DNA of 35,689 nt, taken from Flavobacterium daemonense (GTDB lineage: Bacteria > Bacteroidota > Bacteroidia > Flavobacteriales > Flavobacteriaceae). Below, in pieces: positions 32,346-35,689 of this stretch. Under the pieces are notes generated by a model that did no database searches, was not told the DNA's origin, and saw nothing but the letters and a program-made list of their open reading frames with translations. Within the stretch, counting starts at the first letter, position 1. Every line of letters begins with the position of its first letter. The DNA is taken from positions 1 through 35,689 of the forward strand of contig NZ_VJYD01000022.1 in NCBI RefSeq assembly GCF_007341385.1. The letters are read 5' to 3'. A program made the translations under genes and the position numbers.

Positions 32346-33758
32346 ATGATAAATCAAGATTCTATAGTTGCATTAGCTACTCCTTCAGGAGCTGGAGCTA
32401 TTGCTGTCATTCGTATTTCAGGTTCAGAGGCAATTACAATTGGAAATTCTGTTTTTAAATCCATAAAAAATAAAGATTTAACGAAACAGAAAACACATAC
32501 ACTGCATTTAGGTCATATTATTGATAATGAAAAAACGCTTGATGAAGTTTTGGTTTCGATATTTAAAGGGCCAAATTCTTATACGGGCGAAGATACGATT
32601 GAGATTTCTTGCCATGGCTCCACTTATATTCAGCAACAAATTATTCAGTTATTATTAAGAAAAGGTTGTAGAATGGCCGATGCCGGTGAATTCACCTTAA
32701 GAGCTTTCTTAAACGGAAAACTCGATTTATCTCAGGCAGAAGCTGTTGCCGATTTGATTTCGTCTGATAATGAAGCTTCTCACCAAATTGCGATGCAGCA
32801 AATGCGCGGCGGTTTCAGCAACGAAATTGCCAAACTTCGCGAAGAACTTTTGAACTTTGCTTCGTTAATCGAATTAGAATTAGATTTTGCAGAAGAAGAT
32901 GTAGAATTTGCCGACCGAACTCAGTTTCATGAATTACTAAACCGAATTGAATTTGTTTTAAAACGCTTAATTGATTCTTTTGCTGTCGGAAACGTTATTA
33001 AAAACGGAATTCCGGTTGCTATTGTTGGTGAACCAAATGTTGGAAAATCGACTTTACTGAATGCTTTATTGAACGAAGAACGCGCTATTGTTTCAGACAT
33101 TGCAGGAACAACTCGTGATACTATCGAAGATGAATTGACCATCGGCGGAATTGGTTTCAGATTTATTGACACAGCAGGAATTCGCGAAACAAAAGATGTT
33201 GTAGAAAGCATCGGAATCAAAAAAACTTTTGAGAAAATCGATCAGGCGCAGGTTGTTTTGTATCTAGTTGATGGTTGTCAATTGTCGGCTGATGGAAGAC
33301 TGGATAACTTACTTGTTGAAATTAACAAAACGCAAAATCAATACCCTCAAAAACCTATTTTGGTTATCATCAATAAAAAAGACTTACTTTCAAAAGAAGC
33401 AATAGATGAAATTGATGCCAAACTATCAACTAACAACCAAAAACCAACAACAATTTACATTTCCGCTAAAGAAAAAATTGGAGTTGATGAATTAAAGAAT
33501 GAATTGCTTTCTTTTGTCAACACAGGCGCACTCCGCAATAACGAAACAATCGTAACGAATACAAGGCATTACGATTCTTTATTAAAAGCTTTGGATGAAA
33601 TTCAAAAAGTGAAATATGGCTTAGAAACTAATCTTTCAAGCGATTTAATGGCATTGGATATTCGCGAAGCTCTATATCAATTCGGGCTTATCACAGGTCA
33701 GGTTACTAATGATGAATTGCTGGGGAATATTTTTGCTAATTTCTGCATCGGGAAATAG
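32346..33758 (+). CDS. mnmE: tRNA modification GTPase MnmE (TrmE)
   Basis: A 470-residue GTPase that with MnmG installs the carboxymethylaminomethyl group on U34 of certain tRNAs. The N-terminal tetrahydrofolate-binding domain (1-120) starts INQDSIVALATPSGAGAIAV, followed by a helical domain. The G domain has GEPNVGKS (228-235), GTTRDT (254-259), DTAGI (275-279) and NKKD (343-346). The C-terminus ends NFCIGK with Cys467, the catalytically important tail, so the gene is intact despite foreign DNA just downstream. The start is firm, because IVALATPSG is the family N-terminus. Its 3' end is a known attachment site for integrative elements in Enterobacteriaceae (SGI1). Confidence 0.97.
   Translation: MINQDSIVALATPSGAGAIAVIRISGSEAITIGNSVFKSIKNKDLTKQKTHTLHLGHIIDNEKTLDEVLVSIFKGPNSYTGEDTIEISCHGSTYIQQQIIQLLLRKGCRMADAGEFTLRAFLNGKLDLSQAEAVADLISSDNEASHQIAMQQMRGGFSNEIAKLREELLNFASLIELELDFAEEDVEFADRTQFHELLNRIEFVLKRLIDSFAVGNVIKNGIPVAIVGEPNVGKSTLLNALLNEERAIVSDIAGTTRDTIEDELTIGGIGFRFIDTAGIRETKDVVESIGIKKTFEKIDQAQVVLYLVDGCQLSADGRLDNLLVEINKTQNQYPQKPILVIINKKDLLSKEAIDEIDAKLSTNNQKPTTIYISAKEKIGVDELKNELLSFVNTGALRNNETIVTNTRHYDSLLKALDEIQKVKYGLETNLSSDLMALDIREALYQFGLITGQVTNDELLGNIFANFCIGK
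33741..33758 (+). other. mnmE 3' end, candidate attachment site (attL side)
   Basis: The last 18 bases of mnmE (TTCTGCATCGGGAAATAG) correspond to the position where SGI1-type elements integrate in thdF/trmE. An integrase gene follows 790 bases downstream in the same direction. The other att repeat would be outside the window, so this is a candidate only. The terminator at 33790-33833 could be host sequence, which would move the junction to its right. Confidence 0.4.
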
Positions 33759-33769
33759 GGCGACAAAAT

Positions 33770-33842
33770 AACGCAAAATAAAAACAAACAAACGAGTTAA
33801 TATATTGATAAACAATATTTTAACTCGTTTTTTACTTGCGTT
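33770..33842 (+). terminator. Terminator of mnmE (nested inverted repeat)
   Basis: AACGAGTTAA (33791-33800) pairs with TTAACTCGTT (33820-33829), followed by a T-run. An outer pair AACGCAA (33770-33776) / TTGCGTT (33836-33842) flanks it. The inner stem is the terminator proper. Confidence 0.75.
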
Positions 33843-33847
33843 TTCTT

Positions 33848-33879
33848 TTGGATGTTAAGTGATGTTTTGATTAAATTTG
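33848..33879 (+). promoter_or_regulatory. Promoter of the integration module (TTG-N21-TAAATTTG)
   Basis: TTG (33848-33850), a 21-base spacer and TAAATTTG (33872-33879) match the Bacteroidota promoter consensus. The -7 element overlaps the first of two tandem TTTGTACCT repeats (33876-33897). Confidence 0.55.
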
Positions 33880-33897
33880 TACCTTGTTTGTACCTCG
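33876..33897. repeat. Tandem 11-bp direct repeat over the module promoter
   Basis: TTTGTACCTTG (33876-33886) and TTTGTACCTCG (33887-33897) are back-to-back copies differing in one base. They cover the 3' part of the -7 element and the predicted start of transcription. A repressor site or an integrase arm site are the likely readings. Confidence 0.65.
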
Positions 33898-33939
33898 AAA
33901 AACTGAGATGCAAAAAATATTTTTTCGTGGCCAAATGAT

Positions 33940-33984
33940 GGCACGTAGAGACACACATAGTCACAGTGGGACACTTAAAGTCAC
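33940..33984. repeat. Five GNCAC pentamers at exact 10-bp spacing
   Basis: GGCAC (33940), GACAC (33950), GTCAC (33960), GACAC (33970) and GTCAC (33980) start exactly 10 bases apart, with unrelated 5-base spacers. A degenerate sixth unit, GCCAA, is at 33930. The array ends six bases before the ATG of the HTH gene. It is too short-period for a CRISPR. It could be a protein-binding array (HTH protein or integrase) on one helix face. Confidence 0.7.
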
Positions 33985-33990
33985 ATTACT

Positions 33991-34563
33991 ATGAGTTCAA
34001 ACATTAAGATTACCAGAATCTGCGAATTCTGTAAAAATGAGTTTACAGCACGCACAACAAAGACACTTTACTGTTCGCTTAAATGCAGCTCCAAGGCCTA
34101 TAAATCAAGGGCTAGGAAGTCAAAAATCGATCAAAGCAACAAGCAGACAGAATCGGTCAAAAATGCCAATTTGGAGGTCATTAAGACCAAAGATTTCATC
34201 GATGTTAATATGGCCAGTAATTTGCTCGGCATCAGCAAAAGGACTATTTACAGGTTGATCGAAAGGGGCGAGCTTAATATTGCAAAATTCGGCAGAAGAA
34301 CCATTATTCGCAGATGCGACCTGGACAGCTTTTTTTCCGTTCCATTAGAGGAGTCGATGCTGCAGCCAGTACAGGAATTTCCTGGTCTAGACAGATGCTA
34401 CAACATCACACAGATACAGCAGAAATTTAAAATTTCAGCAAGCGCCCTGTATATGCTTATACAAAGGCATGGAATAGCTAAATATTCTGTTGGAAAGTTT
34501 AATTATGTCGCGAAAAAAGATATTGATATTATATTTAATGCAGGAGAAAATGAAAAAGACTAA
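33991..34563 (+). CDS. Zinc-knuckle, double helix-turn-helix (excisionase-like) protein
   Basis: A 190-residue DNA-binding protein. The N-terminus has a zinc-knuckle pattern (Cys11, Cys14, Cys28, Cys32, CxxC-x13-CxxxC) and a basic patch (AYKSRARKSK). A first excisionase/MerR-like winged HTH follows (about 68-115, VNMASNLLGISKRTIYRLIE) and a second one (about 136-182, ITQIQQKFKISASALYMLIQ). Double HTH_17-type proteins placed directly before an integrase are common in Bacteroidota elements and may act as excisionases or regulators. Its last 14 bases overlap the integrase gene start. A 111-base leader after the promoter holds the GNCAC array, which suggests autoregulation; that is inferred. Confidence 0.8.
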   Translation: MSSNIKITRICEFCKNEFTARTTKTLYCSLKCSSKAYKSRARKSKIDQSNKQTESVKNANLEVIKTKDFIDVNMASNLLGISKRTIYRLIERGELNIAKFGRRTIIRRCDLDSFFSVPLEESMLQPVQEFPGLDRCYNITQIQQKFKISASALYMLIQRHGIAKYSVGKFNYVAKKDIDIIFNAGENEKD

Positions 34564-35653
34564 TGTAACATTAAGAAGAAAATTATTGACTGACGGCAGA
34601 ATATCCCTTTATCTTGACTTCTATCCATCAATATTGAACAGTGAAACAAACAAGCAAACACGTCGAGAATTTTTAAAACTGTATCTTTTTGAAAAGCCTA
34701 AAACCCAGATTCAAAAAATTTCCAACATTGAAACACAGCATACAGCTGAACTCATTCAGATTCGCAGGCAAAATGAGCTCCGCAAGAATGACGTATACTC
34801 TGCATTCGAAAGAGAACAGCTGGAACTGCAGAAAATAGGAAAAGGATCTTTTATGAAATACTTTAATGATCTAGCTGATAAAAAAGATGGAAAAAATTTT
34901 GCAATCTGGAACAGTGCAATTGCTCATTTTGAAGACTTTCTTAACGGGAAAGATGTCTGTTTCATGGATATTACTGTAATTTTATTAAATGACTATAGGG
35001 AATATTTGCTAAAAGCTAAAAGCAGAAGGGATACTGGAAATGTTTTAGCGCGCAATACCGCACTCTCCTACTACAACAAACTCAAAACGACACTTAAGAG
35101 AGCTTACAAAGAGGGAAAATTGAGAACTGATATCAACGCTGGGATTGACTCAATAAAGGAAGCAGAAACGCATCGAAATTTTTTAACCTTGAATGAGGCA
35201 AAAAACCTTTTTAACACACCTTGCTCCAGCCAAATCGTGTATAAAATTTCAATGTTCTCTACATTGACCGGACTCAGGTATTCCGATATTTCAAAATTAA
35301 TATGGTCAGAGATTGAATTTATTGAGCATGACGGATACTACATAAGATTTAAGCAGAAAAAAACCGAAGGTCTCCAGACCATGCCTATTTCAGAAGAAGC
35401 ATATGAACTTCTTGGCGAGCGGAAAAATGAAAAGGAAAAAGTTTTTGTGGGACTGAAAAAATGGGACGTTGACAGAGTCCTGCCGGTTTGGCTTGCTCTT
35501 GCAGGAATAAATAAGCATATTACTTTTCACTGCTTTCGCCATACCTACGCCACTCTGCAGATATTCTCCGGCACTGATATTTTTACCGTATCTAAAATGC
35601 TAGGCCATAAAAGTGGAAAAACCGGTCAAATTGACCACCACTTTCCAGTGTAA
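34550..35653 (+). pseudogene. Tyrosine integrase, truncated before the catalytic tyrosine
   Basis: Reads as 367 residues from the ATG at 34550 (MKKTNVTLRRKL), which was chosen over 34490 because the arm-type N-terminus starts there. An arm-binding domain (about 1-80) and SAM-like core-binding domain (about 98-200) precede the catalytic domain. Catalytic residues are Arg243 (TGLRYSD), Lys270/271, His327 and Arg330 (HCFRHT) and His353 (LGHK). The expected ...TQIYA nucleophile Tyr is absent: after HKS the frame reads GKTGQIDHHFPV and stops inside foreign repeats. It is very likely disrupted by an IS at about 35614, so inactive as it stands. The missing end should lie on the other side of the IS. 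Confidence 0.82.
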
Positions 35654-35689
35654 ATTGATCACCAGTTCCGGAGCAAACTGACCACCATT
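35614..35689. mobile_element. End of an IS21-like insertion sequence (partial)
   Basis: Three tandem copies of YAAAYTGAYCACCA start at 35627, 35651 and 35674, spaced 24 and 23 bases apart. Multiple terminal repeats of about this length are a hallmark of IS21-family ends. A TG dinucleotide at 35614, the expected terminal base pair of such elements, coincides with the point where the integrase reading frame departs from its family. The istA/istB genes would lie beyond the window, so the family assignment is tentative. Confidence 0.6.

Larger units (their letters stand above)
33759..35689 (+). mobile_element. Left part of an integrative element next to mnmE (continues past the window)
   Basis: An excisionase-like double-HTH gene and a tyrosine integrase gene lie in tandem behind the intact mnmE 3' end. 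Their base and codon use look less AT-rich than the neighbouring core genes by eye. The module is cut by IS21-like terminal repeats at its right edge. The left boundary is not fixed: it could be the mnmE stop codon, or lie after the terminator near 33842. Confidence 0.6.

Noticed and set aside
33940..33984. GNCAC array as a CRISPR.
   Set aside because: Repeat units are 5 bases with 5-base spacers, far too short, and no cas genes are present.
34490..34549. Earlier start for the integrase.
   Set aside because: It would overlap the HTH gene by 74 bases, and the extra residues are not part of the arm-binding domain.

Overview
The window looks like chromosomal DNA of a Flavobacterium or close relative (Bacteroidota, Flavobacteriaceae). 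It is AT-rich and carries the gliding-motility genes gldF and gldG. Several promoters match the Bacteroidota -7 element TANNTTTG, classical Shine-Dalgarno sequences are scarce, and many proteins are typical of this group (DUF4294, M42 peptidase, a membrane-anchored MutS relative, a PurC of about 316 aa). No rRNA, tRNA or CRISPR array was seen. The genus is inferred from gene content and was not tested by a search.

Layout. 1-2.1 kb: a palindromic repeat, a secreted DUF4294 protein (minus) and a divergent M42 aminopeptidase. 2.1-11 kb: a heavy-metal module on the plus strand, made of an OmpR-type response regulator and histidine kinase (ATGA overlap), then a TolC-like channel, a lipoprotein adaptor, a beta-barrel porin and a CzcA/CusA-type RND pump. 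Four phased TTAAGG-like repeats lie just upstream of the efflux genes and are a good candidate for the regulator's operator. 11-20.5 kb: housekeeping and hypothetical genes: DUF2238 membrane protein, secreted ankyrin protein, SRPBCC protein, purC, S9 peptidase, DUF502, Cof-type HAD phosphatase, DUF1801, a lipoprotein and PhoH. 20.6-25.9 kb: SAM hydrolase-like protein, an ABM-fold protein, gldF-gldG and dnaN. 26-33.8 kb: FrnE/DsbA-like oxidoreductase, AraC regulator, cytosine-deaminase-like amidohydrolase, membrane MutS-like ATPase, a tandem universal stress protein and mnmE.

The right end (about 33.8-35.7 kb) is accessory DNA. Directly behind the intact 3' end of mnmE, a known insertion hot spot for integrative elements in other bacteria, lies a two-gene unit: a zinc-knuckle double-HTH excisionase-like protein and a tyrosine integrase. 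The integrase reading frame stops just before its catalytic tyrosine. It runs into three tandem 14-bp repeats that resemble the terminal repeats of an IS21-family element, which continues past the window. The leader of the HTH gene contains five GNCAC pentamers spaced exactly 10 bp apart, the most unusual unexplained signal here.

The spacers hold at least five families of long, near-perfect palindromic repeats. One of them (arms TTTAACCGCAAAG) occurs three times. Two genes, mnmE and the frnE-like gene, have a -7 element only 4 bp before the ATG and may be transcribed as leaderless mRNAs.
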